Origin: Thiofilum sp.
Lineage (GTDB): Bacteria; Pseudomonadota; Gammaproteobacteria; Thiotrichales; Thiotrichaceae
Assembly (NCBI RefSeq): GCF_016711335.1
Contig: NZ_JADJTF010000001.1
Coordinates: forward strand, 3,286,001 to 3,350,000
Length of the DNA: 64,000 nucleotides
Direction: 5' to 3'
This document shows positions 36,266 to 47,404 of this stretch, one piece after another. Position numbers and translations under genes: made by a program. The stretch's first letter is position 1. Each line of letters opens with the position of its first letter. The notes below the pieces were generated by a model. It was not told the origin of the DNA and did not search any database. It saw only the letters and a program-made list of their open reading frames with translations.

Positions 36266-37063
36266 TTAAGCATGCGCTTGCGGTGAAATCACCCCAGCGT
36301 AAAGCAAATAGAATAATAATAAGCCAAATAAAATACGGTAAATACCAAATGCATTAAAGGTAAAACGATTTAAAAAGGCAATAAATAATCTCATCACTAA
36401 ATAGGCGCTCACAAAAGCAGTGATAAAGCCAATAATCAGTGTTAAAGCTTGCTCACCCTGAAACTGATCATAGTGCTTGACTAAATCTAAGCCACTGGTT
36501 GCTACCATGACCGGCAACGCCAATAAAAAGGAAAACTCGGCACTGGCTTTACGACTTAAACCCACCAATAAAGCCCCGACGATGGTAGCACCCGCTCGAC
36601 TCATGCCCGGAAGTAGAGCAAAAATCTGTGCCACACCAATCCATAGCGCTTGTCGGTAAGACAGATCCTCGACTTGCTGCACGCTAGGGGTATGATGCTT
36701 TAAATAACGCTCCACTAACAAAAAGACTATCCCACCTACAATAAACATCGCTGCCACAATTTCTACTGAGAACAAGGCTTTAACTTGTGCACTCAACAAA
36801 AACCCCACGGCTCCAATAGGAATAAAAGCTAAAACGACTTTCACCCATAACTCAAAATATTGGGGGCTAAACTTTTCCCGATAATTAGCCACTACTGCTA
36901 AAATAGCGGCTAATTGGATAATCACTTCAAAGGCCATATGACCCTCAGTTTGAGGCAGTCCCATTAACTCACTAGCGACAATTAAATGCCCCGTAGAGGA
37001 AATAGGTAAAAACTCAGTAACCCCCTCAATAATCCCTAAAATAAAACTTTGTAATGCATCCAC
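36266..37063 (-). CDS. uppP: undecaprenyl-diphosphatase
   Basis: Membrane phosphatase (UppP/BacA) that recycles undecaprenyl pyrophosphate to the monophosphate carrier for peptidoglycan and other envelope polymers; it contributes to bacitracin tolerance. 265 aa with about eight hydrophobic segments. The two active-site motifs are present: EGVTEFLPISSTGHL near the N-terminus and LPGMSRAGAT in the middle. It is divergent from the ankyrin gene across a 167-bp region. Confidence 0.97.
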   Translation of the reverse strand: MDALQSFILGIIEGVTEFLPISSTGHLIVASELMGLPQTEGHMAFEVIIQLAAILAVVANYREKFSPQYFELWVKVVLAFIPIGAVGFLLSAQVKALFSVEIVAAMFIVGGIVFLLVERYLKHHTPSVQQVEDLSYRQALWIGVAQIFALLPGMSRAGATIVGALLVGLSRKASAEFSFLLALPVMVATSGLDLVKHYDQFQGEQALTLIIGFITAFVSAYLVMRLFIAFLNRFTFNAFGIYRILFGLLLFYLLYAGVISPQAHA

Positions 37064-37230
37064 GAATGAGTTCCTATTAGTGTTTTTAAGGCGGCATCTA
37101 TAATAGCACCGCTGGAAGCTTAAGACCTATGTCAACCTCATCCTTGAGATGCATTCAACCTTAACTGAAATTAAAATCGCTCAAACTGCGCTATACTGAA
37201 TCCATCACAAGGATCGAAGGTGCTGATAAC

Positions 37231-40200
37231 ATGAACTGGACGACACTGAAAGCATTGTTACCCTCTTTAGTCATAGCTTTGCTAGTACTCGTAGTCAGTA
37301 GTGCTTATCATGTGTACCGCCAAAGTAATAAGCAACCGACTATTAGTACTCAAACCGTCGCTGTCCCTAGCGGCATAGAAGCACAAGTACTATTACGCGA
37401 TAAGCTGCAAGCCGCTGCTGTACTCACCCAAGCTACTGAATTAAACGCCTTACTTCAGCTAGGCGCAGACCCCGGTATCAGTGGTAATAAGGATCAACAT
37501 AGCGCCCTGACTATAGCATTGGCGGGTGATCAAATGAGCAATGCCTATGCCATGTTGCCATATCTACGCCTTGACACCTTTAATACCGCTCAACGGGCTA
37601 TTTTCTATGCTGCACGGCGGGGGGATGTAAGGTTACTCGATCAACTCATGGTGTTTGCTGATCATCATCCTGATCACTTGTTACCTGATCACTCAGAGGC
37701 GACTCATTGCGAAATTTATCAAGCCCTAGCCAATGGTCATATTGCAGCCGCTGAACGTCTCCTGCCCTTACGTAAGGACTGCCCAGAGCTAGTCGAACAC
37801 GCCCTCAAAAGTGCCCAGCTTGGCGTGCTAGAATGGTTGCTAAAACAACGACCTGAGCTAACCGCGACCCTCCCACAACGTAGCGAGTGGATGAAAGCAG
37901 CGGTTGAGTCTGGCAGTGTGCCTATAGTGCGCTATTGGGTCAGCCAAGGATTAACCCTCGATCATGCCGACCTAGCCGTCGCACAAGGTCACTTAGAGCT
38001 AGTCAAATATTTTCATCAACACGGTGATACTCTAGTTCGTACCCCTGAAACTCTAGTGCAGGTGGCGGCTAAATCCAATCAAATGCCTGTATTGGATTAT
38101 CTCACTCAATTAGGCATTCCCGCTTTAGCCCCTCCTGAACAAAGGCAAAATCATGCGTGCTCGACACTCGCAGGTATTGCGGCTGAAACCGGTAATCTAA
38201 AACTATTAACGCAATTGCTAGGTAAAAAATCTGATACTTTAGCCCAATGGGATAACCCTTGTACTGGTGATACCCTCTTGCACAGCGCGGTAAAAGGTCA
38301 ACAATTAGCACTAGCGCTAAGCCTTTCGCCTAAACATATCAATACCCAGAATAAACAAGGCTCAACCCCACTCCATATTGCGGTAGAAACGGGGCAATTA
38401 GCGCTAGTTAAATACTTATTATCTCAACAAGCTAATCCCTCGATCAGCGATCATAGCGGCAATACCCCTTTACACTTAGCGCTTAATCCCTCTTATTTTA
38501 ATGATGCTAACGCTATTGTATTCACCCTCTTAGCTGAAAAGCCCGAACTAAACATTCAAAATCAACAAGGCAAAACCCCATTAATACTCGCTGCTGAAGC
38601 CGGAGAAACACTATTAGCTAGGTATCTATTACAAGAAAACGCAGATGCTGCTATGGTAGACAATGAAGGAAAATCTGCACTGCATAGACTCGTAGAACGC
38701 CAAGTCGAAACGATTGAAGATTTAGCGCTTTATATAAAACAAGGAGCAGACCTTAATACACTAGATTACAGTGGTGCTGCGGTATTACATAAAGCCGCTC
38801 AATATGAACTAAAAACATCTCCCTCCGTATTAGAACAGCTAATTGAAGCAAGAGCTAAACTTAATCTCAGTAATCAAGAAGGGCAAACAGCCTTACATTT
38901 GGCTATCTTAGCTAAGCAAACTCGTAATGCCTTATTATTAATAGCTGCAGGCGCTGATATAACAGGGGCTGATGAATCAGGTAATACCCCACTGCATTAT
39001 GCGGCACAGCAAGGACTGCATTTAGTATTAGACCAATTGCTTGCTAAAGGAGCTGATGTACATGCCATTAATAACGACGGTAATCCGGTGGTATTTATGG
39101 CACAGAATCAAACGATTATTGAAAAACTCACCCAAGCAGGAGCCAAATTTAATACTAATACTGAGCAAGGCGTTTCATTAATTGCTCATTTAAGCAGCCA
39201 GACCGATAAAAGAACTGTTTTACCTATGATTGAGCAGGCATTACAAGCCGGAGCCGACCCTAATGAACAAGATACTTTTGGTCAAACGGCACTACAACGC
39301 TCTGTTCGTTATAACTCACCCGAAATTACTCAGCTCCTATTAAAATATCAGGCTGATCCTAATTTAGCTGATCAGGAAGGCAATACACCCTTACATCTTG
39401 CGATTAGAGGACGCTCGCTCATTCAAACTCACTTACTGCTTCAAGCAGGGGCTAATATTAATGCCGTCAATAGCTTTGGTAAAACCCCTTTACATCAAAG
39501 CATTGAGCTAGTCGAGCTAGGTATTGCGAATACCTTATTACAAGCAGGTGCTAGTATTCATACTAAAGATAATGATCAGCGCACCCCCCTGCAAACCGCC
39601 TTGGCTTTAAATTTAAAACCTTTTGCGCATAAGCTATTAAATTTAGGAGCAGATATTCATAATCGTAGTAAAGGAGATTGGACTGCTCTCCATTATGCTG
39701 CTCAGCTAGGCGATGAGTTTTTAATAATACCTTTATTAGAGCTAGGTGCTGCAAAAAATACTATTACTTGGGGTAAGCAAGTAGCGCGTGATTTAATACC
39801 TAGTCAATATAGTAACCTGAAATCACGTTTTAATAGCTATCCTGATAAACAAGATAATTTTACTGAGAATGATCAATGGCAGAATACTCCTTTGCATCGA
39901 GCGGTGCGTCAGGCAGATATTAAGCAAATAACTCGCTTATTAAATCAAGGAGCTAATCCTAATACTAAAAACCATTATGGTGAAACCGCACTGCATTATG
40001 CGTTTCATATCGCACCACACTATCCTGACGATATTGAGGTTATGCTAAGCTTGCTTTTTAATGCTAAAGCCGATCCCCTGATAACCGATGCGGCAGGGCG
40101 TAGTAGCTTAGAAATAGCTTTAGCTTATCCCATTAATTTAGCCACCTTAAACCATTTACTAAACGCTCAAGCTCAGCAAGTTCTCACCGACTCCGCAGTA

Positions 40201-43200
40201 AATTTACGCGTAGTTAACCAACTCTCTAAACAAAGCCTAGCAACTATTCAAGCTTTATTACCGCCTATTTTAAAAGATCCTACGATTGATCAGTTCTCGA
40301 TTTGGCAATGGAGCTTAACTCATAATCAGAAACAAGCCTTAATACCTTGGCTATTAAATCAAGGACTCGATCCTAATCTACCCGTAGATGATTATACTCA
40401 TATTATGAATTGGGCATTAACGCAAGAGTATTATGATACTATCCCACTCCTACTTAATGCGAATCTCAGCTTTCAATCAACTCCAGACGATATTAGCCTA
40501 TTAAAAACCCTACTAGATAAAAAGCTACTCAAGCCAGCGGAGTTTTTAGTTAATCACCCAAGTTATCAGTTTGAATTTGCTCATAATCCAGACCTAGCTC
40601 AAGAATTACTACTCAGTGTGGCTGCACAAGGTGATAAAGCACTAGCAATTAATACTAAGCTGCTCTCTGTCACTGAACTCAAGACGATTAATTTAGACCC
40701 TATCATTGGTGTGTTATTACAAAATGATGCTTTAGAAACGTTAAAGCTTTATCAAAAAAGCGGATTTAATTTAAAAGATTATCCTAACTTAGTTAACCAT
40801 GCAGTTAATGCTAATGCTTTTAAAATACTAATAGGGGTGCATCAGCAAGGACTAGAATTAAAAAGTAATGACAATAATGATAATCTAATTTTAAAAGCTA
40901 TTGCTCATTATAATATCGATATGGTTACTTATTTAATTAATCATCAAGTCCCTTTCTCCCAAGCACAAAAAAATCAGGTATTAGAAACGCTAAAAGCACC
41001 TAGTCATTATGCACTTAGCTCTAATATTGATGAAGCTGATTTTGTGTTCAAGTTAGCTCGCTTAATTCCCAAATTAACTATTAAAGCAGAACAGTTAGAG
41101 AGTATTATTCTTGAGGGTCGTCTTAAGCTCGCTAAAGCTTTTTTAACTGCCTGGCCTCAGCAATGGACTAACAAGGATTATCAATTCTTACTTAGCTCTT
41201 TAGTTACTAATGTCTCTACTATTGATAATCATGGTTTTGATTTAATAGATTTGTTACGTGCCAAAATACCGCTTTTTGATTTTACTGAAACACTTAATGT
41301 CCCTTTGGGAGCAAGTCCTAGCTACCTATTAACCAGACAAGCCCATAATCTACCACTACTACAACATCTAGCTAACACCAATTACGTGTTTAAAACAGCC
41401 GAGTTAGAAGCTTTATTTCATGCAGTACTCAATCAAACTACGGATCAACCTGCTACTACTATTGAGCGCTTAAAATGGCTTAGTACTCAAGCCCAATTTA
41501 AAGTCAGTATCAATTTATTTGCTGGATTATATAATGATGAGTATTTATCCGAGGAGCGTTGGTTTAATGAAACTCATGCTTTTATTCTAGAATTATTTAA
41601 AAATCAGCCCATAGCCAGCACTCCACTACTAGCTTTATTAAACCATAAACCACTGTGTAGCCAATATACGTCTATAGTCTTAAAGCAAATTAAGCACACT
41701 GATCATAATACTCCTTGGTTAGAGCACTGGGTAAAACAACACTATCAACAAGCTGCCTTAGATCAAACTTTAGTTCATCCTGAACTCAATTGTTTATCTA
41801 TACCTGCTATTAGACAAGCATTGTTTAATATCCCTAGCCTTAAAACACAATGGGCTAACTATGGTTTTGTACTTATCAATAACTTTCATGATTTAACCAG
41901 TATGCAAAATACTTGGGGCGAGCTTATTAAACTGGGCGCTGACCTGAATTACCGAGATCCCGAAGGTAATAACTTGGCACATCTTTGGCTCAATACCCTA
42001 CAAGCTTCCCAACAAGACGACATTACAGCACCAACTATAAGCGAGTGGTTACAAGGGCTATATTGGTTAAAGCAACAAGGGGTTGATCTACTAGCTCTAG
42101 ATACTAAACAACGCTCTATTTTACAGCGCCTATTGATTAATGAAGCATTACCTGAGAAACAACTGACACAGCTTAATAATATTATTGAACAACTACTGAT
42201 ATTAGAACCAAAGCTCAGCACTTTAAATACCACTACTGACTCGCCTTTACATTTAACTATTCATCACACCGCACTGGCTGATGAGCACAAGCTTGTATTG
42301 GCAAAACTATTAGTAAAATCGGGGGTTGATCTTAATATACTGAATCATAAAGGTAACTCACCCTTATTATCAGCACTTGAGGCAAAAGCATGGAGTGTGG
42401 CTCATTGGTTATTGAGTCAACCTATTGATTTTAATATTCAAAATTTATCTGGTCAAAACGCTTTACACTTATTAATTTTAAATCAGCATTTTGACCTAGC
42501 TCAGAATATTACAACTAAAATTAAACCTCTTAATGCGTTAGATGGACAAGGAAATAACGTATTACATTACTTAGCTCGTCAAGAATGCTCTAAAACTCAT
42601 TGCAAAGCTTTGCATCAATTTATGAAAAAGCTTATTAGTTTAGGCCTAGATATTAATGCTCAAAATAAAGATGGTGAAACTCCAATCATGTTAGCTATTT
42701 ACGCTAATCACCAACATACTTTAGTCAATTTATTAGAGCTTAAACCCAATCTTAATCTTACTAATAAACTAGGCTATGTAGCTCTACAACTAGCGTTAGA
42801 TCAACAACATACTCAACAGGCAGAACAACTCATTGCAACGGGAGCTAATATTAATTATGCCTCTTCCTCTAAACTAGGAAAAACCCTTAATCATTATATA
42901 ACCCAACTACAAGATTATGGCTTAGTGCAAACTTTATTAGCCTATCATTCTGATTGGACAATACCTGATAAAATTAAAAACCTAGCAGTACCGGAGGACT
43001 ACTGGTATAAGCTCTTAAAAGATAAACGCAGTATTGCTATTAATGCATCGAGTGCTATTACTATTCCTGAGTATTACCGTGCGGCTAATGATACTAATAA
43101 TAGTTTATTGCATGTTGCGACCGCTGCGAATGAACCAAAGGTTATTCGTGCTTTGCTAGATAAAGGTTTAGTGGTCGATATTACTAATAGCACAAGAGAA

Positions 43201-44772
43201 ACGCCCTTGCATTGGGCAATACAATCTGATGCATTAGCTAGCATGCAGTTATTGTTAAAGCGTGGAGCTAATCCTAATGCTCTCAATCAGGCTAATAAGA
43301 ATGCTATTTTAATAGCTGCTAATTTAGCCCATGATGCTATGCTCAGAGCTTTACTCATCACCACTCAGCAAGAAGCGATTGAACTTAATATTAATCAGCG
43401 TGATGAAAATGGTAATACTGCGCTGCACCTAGCTGTGCTTAATCAAAACCCTATTATAATTGAACTACTCTTAGCAGCAGGTGCTGATACTGAAATCTAT
43501 AATAATGATAGCTTAACACCTTTATTATTAGCCATAGAAAAACCCAATTTAACTATTGTAAAATCTTTACTGGGTTATAAAGCTGACTTAAATGCTATTG
43601 ATCAACAAGACCGTAGTGTTTTACTACATGCTGTAGAGCGGTTTGTGCATGATACTCCTCAGCCTACGGCTACCCAACTAAAACAGCACTTAGCTTTATT
43701 AGAGCTGCTGATCGACTCAGGTGCTGACTTAAAAGCACAAAGTATTAAGGGTAATAATGCTTTATATATTGGAATTGCAAAATATGCTTTAGCCAAATAT
43801 TTATTAACCAAACCTTTTGATGTGAAGCAATTAAACTACGAACGCGAAACCGTGCTATTTCAAGCAGCACGTACTCATACTAAAGACTATGAGCTAGACT
43901 ATCTCTTTAAAGAGTTAATTAAGCAAGGTATTGATATTAATCAGCGTAATATTTATGGTGAAACAGCTTTACAAGCCGCAGTACGTCATGACAACTTACC
44001 TGCTCTGCTGAAACTGATTGAGCTAGGTGCTGATCCTAATATAGTTAAATCAACCGAGCTAGATAATACAGGTTATAATCTGCCTATGTATATTTTAGCT
44101 AGCACTTATATTAATCCTAATACTAAACTGGCTGTACTAGATCAAATCATTAAAGCGGGAGCTAATCTAAATCATACGAATAATAATGGTGAAAATGCTT
44201 TATTCATTGCGGCTCGCATCTTTGAAAAACCACTCGACTATGTAGAGTGGCTAGTAGATCAGGGTATTCAGCTTAATATCTCTAATCTTAAGGGGCAATA
44301 TTTACCACATATACTGGTCGAACAGTTTCCATACTTATCCGAGTACTCAGCTAATACTACACGGATTAAGCGTTTATTATCACACCTTAGACAAAAAGGC
44401 TTAAATACTAATGCCCGTGATATGAATAGCAAAACTGCTTTACATTATGCAGTAGCTAGAAATAATCTGACTTGGGTAAAGCTATTATTAGAACAAGGTG
44501 CTAATCCTAATATCCAAGATAATACTGATAATAGTCCATTGCTAATGGTATTAAATAACTATGCTACTTATGCTGAATCTTGGGGTTTAGTAGATTTATT
44601 GTTACAGTCGGGAGCTAATCCTAATTTACGTAACTCAGCCGGACAAACCGCTTTACACTTAAGCTATCGCTTAAAAAATCAAAAGCTCATTGAGCGCTTA
44701 ATTAAATCAGGTGCTAACTCCACTATTCGCAGTTATATAGGACGACTTGCTACTGAAGAGCCAGCACTCTAA
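37231..44772 (+). CDS. giant membrane-anchored ankyrin-repeat protein
   Basis: 2513 aa, the largest gene in the window. Start at the ATG at 37231, preceded by a GAAGGTG site. One N-terminal hydrophobic segment (LPSLVIALLVLVVSSAYHVY, about residues 10-29) serves as a membrane anchor or uncleaved signal; the rest is outside the membrane, most likely periplasmic. From about residue 75 to the C-terminus it consists of dozens of ankyrin repeats with the classic core (G-TPLH-A---G---L---LL--GA-). They are sharp at about 370-930 and 1950-2513 and degenerate between. No catalytic domain is visible. The gene appears to become more AT-rich toward its 3' end. A protein-binding scaffold is likely; the partner is unknown. 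Confidence 0.88.
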   Translation: MNWTTLKALLPSLVIALLVLVVSSAYHVYRQSNKQPTISTQTVAVPSGIEAQVLLRDKLQAAAVLTQATELNALLQLGADPGISGNKDQHSALTIALAGDQMSNAYAMLPYLRLDTFNTAQRAIFYAARRGDVRLLDQLMVFADHHPDHLLPDHSEATHCEIYQALANGHIAAAERLLPLRKDCPELVEHALKSAQLGVLEWLLKQRPELTATLPQRSEWMKAAVESGSVPIVRYWVSQGLTLDHADLAVAQGHLELVKYFHQHGDTLVRTPETLVQVAAKSNQMPVLDYLTQLGIPALAPPEQRQNHACSTLAGIAAETGNLKLLTQLLGKKSDTLAQWDNPCTGDTLLHSAVKGQQLALALSLSPKHINTQNKQGSTPLHIAVETGQLALVKYLLSQQANPSISDHSGNTPLHLALNPSYFNDANAIVFTLLAEKPELNIQNQQGKTPLILAAEAGETLLARYLLQENADAAMVDNEGKSALHRLVERQVETIEDLALYIKQGADLNTLDYSGAAVLHKAAQYELKTSPSVLEQLIEARAKLNLSNQEGQTALHLAILAKQTRNALLLIAAGADITGADESGNTPLHYAAQQGLHLVLDQLLAKGADVHAINNDGNPVVFMAQNQTIIEKLTQAGAKFNTNTEQGVSLIAHLSSQTDKRTVLPMIEQALQAGADPNEQDTFGQTALQRSVRYNSPEITQLLLKYQADPNLADQEGNTPLHLAIRGRSLIQTHLLLQAGANINAVNSFGKTPLHQSIELVELGIANTLLQAGASIHTKDNDQRTPLQTALALNLKPFAHKLLNLGADIHNRSKGDWTALHYAAQLGDEFLIIPLLELGAAKNTITWGKQVARDLIPSQYSNLKSRFNSYPDKQDNFTENDQWQNTPLHRAVRQADIKQITRLLNQGANPNTKNHYGETALHYAFHIAPHYPDDIEVMLSLLFNAKADPLITDAAGRSSLEIALAYPINLATLNHLLNAQAQQVLTDSAVNLRVVNQLSKQSLATIQALLPPILKDPTIDQFSIWQWSLTHNQKQALIPWLLNQGLDPNLPVDDYTHIMNWALTQEYYDTIPLLLNANLSFQSTPDDISLLKTLLDKKLLKPAEFLVNHPSYQFEFAHNPDLAQELLLSVAAQGDKALAINTKLLSVTELKTINLDPIIGVLLQNDALETLKLYQKSGFNLKDYPNLVNHAVNANAFKILIGVHQQGLELKSNDNNDNLILKAIAHYNIDMVTYLINHQVPFSQAQKNQVLETLKAPSHYALSSNIDEADFVFKLARLIPKLTIKAEQLESIILEGRLKLAKAFLTAWPQQWTNKDYQFLLSSLVTNVSTIDNHGFDLIDLLRAKIPLFDFTETLNVPLGASPSYLLTRQAHNLPLLQHLANTNYVFKTAELEALFHAVLNQTTDQPATTIERLKWLSTQAQFKVSINLFAGLYNDEYLSEERWFNETHAFILELFKNQPIASTPLLALLNHKPLCSQYTSIVLKQIKHTDHNTPWLEHWVKQHYQQAALDQTLVHPELNCLSIPAIRQALFNIPSLKTQWANYGFVLINNFHDLTSMQNTWGELIKLGADLNYRDPEGNNLAHLWLNTLQASQQDDITAPTISEWLQGLYWLKQQGVDLLALDTKQRSILQRLLINEALPEKQLTQLNNIIEQLLILEPKLSTLNTTTDSPLHLTIHHTALADEHKLVLAKLLVKSGVDLNILNHKGNSPLLSALEAKAWSVAHWLLSQPIDFNIQNLSGQNALHLLILNQHFDLAQNITTKIKPLNALDGQGNNVLHYLARQECSKTHCKALHQFMKKLISLGLDINAQNKDGETPIMLAIYANHQHTLVNLLELKPNLNLTNKLGYVALQLALDQQHTQQAEQLIATGANINYASSSKLGKTLNHYITQLQDYGLVQTLLAYHSDWTIPDKIKNLAVPEDYWYKLLKDKRSIAINASSAITIPEYYRAANDTNNSLLHVATAANEPKVIRALLDKGLVVDITNSTRETPLHWAIQSDALASMQLLLKRGANPNALNQANKNAILIAANLAHDAMLRALLITTQQEAIELNINQRDENGNTALHLAVLNQNPIIIELLLAAGADTEIYNNDSLTPLLLAIEKPNLTIVKSLLGYKADLNAIDQQDRSVLLHAVERFVHDTPQPTATQLKQHLALLELLIDSGADLKAQSIKGNNALYIGIAKYALAKYLLTKPFDVKQLNYERETVLFQAARTHTKDYELDYLFKELIKQGIDINQRNIYGETALQAAVRHDNLPALLKLIELGADPNIVKSTELDNTGYNLPMYILASTYINPNTKLAVLDQIIKAGANLNHTNNNGENALFIAARIFEKPLDYVEWLVDQGIQLNISNLKGQYLPHILVEQFPYLSEYSANTTRIKRLLSHLRQKGLNTNARDMNSKTALHYAVARNNLTWVKLLLEQGANPNIQDNTDNSPLLMVLNNYATYAESWGLVDLLLQSGANPNLRNSAGQTALHLSYRLKNQKLIERLIKSGANSTIRSYIGRLATEEPAL

Positions 44773-44859
44773 ACAGCTACGAAGCTTTTTTCACTGAGTA
44801 GACTAGATGCATGAGTTTTATTAATATGGCTCTATTTTATTACCTCAGATAGCACCACC

Positions 44860-45402
44860 ATGACAAAAATACTAATTTTACCCGGCATTAATAATTCTGG
44901 TTCTGAACACTGGCAAACACGGTGGGAACAGCAAAATCCTCACTATACTAGGATTATACAAGATGATTGGGATCATCCTGTTTGTACTACTTGGGCACAA
45001 CGTCTAGAAGAAACTATCGTGAAAATGGGATCTGATACCGTGTTAGTCGCTCACAGTTTAGCCTGTTTAATGGTGGCTCATTGGGCGAATACGACTCAAC
45101 TCACTCTTCAAGGGGCATTTATGGTGTCAGTTCCTGATCCGAATGGAAGCAACTTTCCCTCTGAAGCCAAAGGATTCAGTCCCTTACCTACCCAACCTTT
45201 TAGCTTTCCCTCTTTAATAGTGGCTAGCACTAATGATCCCTATGGTACAATAGAACACTCAAAACAATGCGCTCAGTATTGGGGTAGTGATTGGATTTCG
45301 GTAGGTGCTTTGGGGCATATTAATGCTTCCAGTGGGTTAGGGTATTGGTCTCAAGGTCAACAACTTTTAGAGCAATTCTTAAAAGTCACACAAAGACAAT
45401 AG
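44860..45402 (+). CDS. RBBP9/YdeN-type serine hydrolase
   Basis: Small alpha/beta-hydrolase of 180 aa (RBBP9/YdeN family). Start motif ILILPGINNSGSEHWQT, nucleophile in AHSLAC, acid in ASTNDPYG and His in GHINASSGLG complete the triad. The substrate is unknown; relatives are serine hydrolases with weak esterase activity. No signal peptide. It stands 87 bp after the ankyrin gene, possibly with its own promoter. Confidence 0.9.
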   Translation: MTKILILPGINNSGSEHWQTRWEQQNPHYTRIIQDDWDHPVCTTWAQRLEETIVKMGSDTVLVAHSLACLMVAHWANTTQLTLQGAFMVSVPDPNGSNFPSEAKGFSPLPTQPFSFPSLIVASTNDPYGTIEHSKQCAQYWGSDWISVGALGHINASSGLGYWSQGQQLLEQFLKVTQRQ

Positions 45403-45458
45403 TTATATATTATTAATATTTTTCTAAACTAGCCTTTTAATAACCCCACCCCAAATAC

Positions 45459-45486
45459 GCTGAGGCATACTATTACATACCTCAGC
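45459..45486. terminator. possible terminator between convergent genes
   Basis: GCTGAGG / CCTCAGC stem of 7 bp with a 14-nt loop between the serine hydrolase and the convergent membrane-protein gene. It has only a short A/T tract beside it. Confidence 0.5.
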
Positions 45487-45497
45487 CTTAAAATTCG

Positions 45498-46244
45498 CTA
45501 TATTGTTTGCACATATACATCTTTATAAGCTAAATACACAGAAGCTTCTAACATAGGTATCACAATAAATAATCCTAGCAACATAGGTAATGTGCCTAAA
45601 AACACTAAAAGCGTTGCTAAGATACTATACACCAACAAAGGTAGAATATTGGCTAATCCCCCTTTAATACTAGCTTTAAGAGCGGCAATAGCACTAATAT
45701 CGTTAAACATAATGAGTGGAATAGCAAAAAAGAAAGCTATACTAAATAAGATATTAATAAACAGGCTAATTACACCAAATACTAGATATAAAGCTATATC
45801 TTGTAATTCAATTTCACCTGTTAAATTTAAACCTAAGTAATGTGCCCCAACATAGTCTGCAATCCAACCAGATATAAGAGAAACTAATAGACCAATTACC
45901 CCTATAATAATCAAACTCAACCACTTATTATCAAAACCCATCCAAATATTTTGAAATTTTAGGCGCATATTGAAAGTAGCAGAATAATGCACACCTAATA
46001 AAAGCCCTCCAAATACAATAGGTGCGCAAATACTGATTATAACAGTCCCCATAAAGGGGATAAAACCCATTACTCCAATAGCGATAAATAAGGCTAATAA
46101 GATTAAGACCCAAACCTTTAAATCTGGTTTAACTAGAGACCAGCTATTACTAAGCCATGCAATACTATCACTAATGGACACTTTACGAGGTCGATCTAAA
46201 TGATTCGCCTTAGGCAATAAGTCATTTTCATCTATATTGAGCAT
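45498..46244 (-). CDS. multi-pass membrane protein, BPSS1780-like
   Basis: 248 aa from the ATG at 46244, which has AAGGAG five to eight bases upstream. Five or six hydrophobic segments, with a short charged N-terminus (NIDENDLLPKANHLDRPRKVS) before the first. The overall pattern resembles the BPSS1780 family of proteobacterial inner-membrane proteins, function unknown. This family link is from memory of the pattern and not certain. It appears monocistronic. Confidence 0.65.
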   Translation of the reverse strand: MLNIDENDLLPKANHLDRPRKVSISDSIAWLSNSWSLVKPDLKVWVLILLALFIAIGVMGFIPFMGTVIISICAPIVFGGLLLGVHYSATFNMRLKFQNIWMGFDNKWLSLIIIGVIGLLVSLISGWIADYVGAHYLGLNLTGEIELQDIALYLVFGVISLFINILFSIAFFFAIPLIMFNDISAIAALKASIKGGLANILPLLVYSILATLLVFLGTLPMLLGLFIVIPMLEASVYLAYKDVYVQTI

Positions 46245-46357
46245 AATATCTCTCCTTAAAAGCAAAATTAATAATCAACTTCACTCACCATCATCAATAA
46301 GGCATCCTTGCCACCAAAACCCTTTAAGCACCTTGAACTACTTCGGAAATAATTCAC

Positions 46358-47404
46358 TTAAGGACAAGGATTCGGAAACTCATTATGAATACGCTCAATA
46401 CCTTCTAATACCTCATCACTTAACACTAAATCGATGCTGGCAATATTCATTTTTAGCTGCTCTAAAGTGGTTGCTCCAATAATATTAGCCGTCAAAAAAG
46501 GACGTGAATTGACATAAGCTAATGCCATTTGTGCGGGATCTAAACCATATTGATGCGCTAGCTCTACATAGAGTTTAGTCACCTGTTGAGCTTTTTGGGT
46601 AATATAGCGTGGAAAATAATGCGCCCATTTTTGCAAGCGTGAACCTTCAGGCCGTTTACTATCCAAATATTTACCACTTAAAACTCCAAAACCTAAAGGT
46701 GAATAAGCTAATAGCCCTACTTGTGCACGATGGGCGATTTCTGCCAAACCAATTTCATAACTACGATTTAATAAACTATAAGGGTTTTGAATAGATACAA
46801 TACGTTCTAAACCTAGTTCTCGTGCTAAAGCTAAATAAGTCATAACGCCCCAAGGCGTTTCATTCGATACCCCTAAGGTTCTTACCTTACCCGCTCGCAC
46901 TAAATCAGTTAGTGCCCGTAAAGTTTCCTCTGGTGTTTCATGATGATTATCTTTGCTATAACGATAACCTAATTGACCAAAATAATTAGTACTGCGACTA
47001 GGCCAATGCACTTGATAAAGGTCAAGGTAATCGGTATTTAAGCGTTTCAGGCTATTTTCAATAGCTTGATTAATATGGTGCGCATTGAGTTTAGGGCCAC
47101 CCCGAATATGCCCAATCCATTCTTTACGTCCAGGGCCTGCTACTTTACTGGCTAAAATAATCTGCTCACGTTTACCTGTCTTTTTCAGCCAAGAACCAAT
47201 ATAACGCTCCGTTAGACCCTGCGTCTCTGGGCGTGCCGGAACAGCATATAGCTCGGCGGTATCCACAAAATTAACCCCTTGTGCCAGCGCGTAATCCAGT
47301 TGGGCGTGCGCATCACTTTCAGTATTTTGCTCACCAAAGGTCATAGTGCCTAAACAAATCACGCTGACTTTGATGTCAGTCTGTCCTAAAGTACGTAACT
47401 CCAT
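46358..47404 (-). CDS. tas: NADP-dependent aldo-keto reductase, Tas family
   Basis: 348 aa (E. coli Tas is 346). TIM-barrel NADPH oxidoreductase. The start (LGQTDIKVSVICLGTMTFGEQ) is nearly the Tas signature, with the catalytic Asp/Tyr in DTAELYAVP, Lys in ASKVAGP and His in YQVHWPSR. E. coli Tas can replace a missing step in tyrosine or folate metabolism when overexpressed, but the physiological substrate is unclear. It diverges from hflD. Confidence 0.94.
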   Translation of the reverse strand: MELRTLGQTDIKVSVICLGTMTFGEQNTESDAHAQLDYALAQGVNFVDTAELYAVPARPETQGLTERYIGSWLKKTGKREQIILASKVAGPGRKEWIGHIRGGPKLNAHHINQAIENSLKRLNTDYLDLYQVHWPSRSTNYFGQLGYRYSKDNHHETPEETLRALTDLVRAGKVRTLGVSNETPWGVMTYLALARELGLERIVSIQNPYSLLNRSYEIGLAEIAHRAQVGLLAYSPLGFGVLSGKYLDSKRPEGSRLQKWAHYFPRYITQKAQQVTKLYVELAHQYGLDPAQMALAYVNSRPFLTANIIGATTLEQLKMNIASIDLVLSDEVLEGIERIHNEFPNPCP

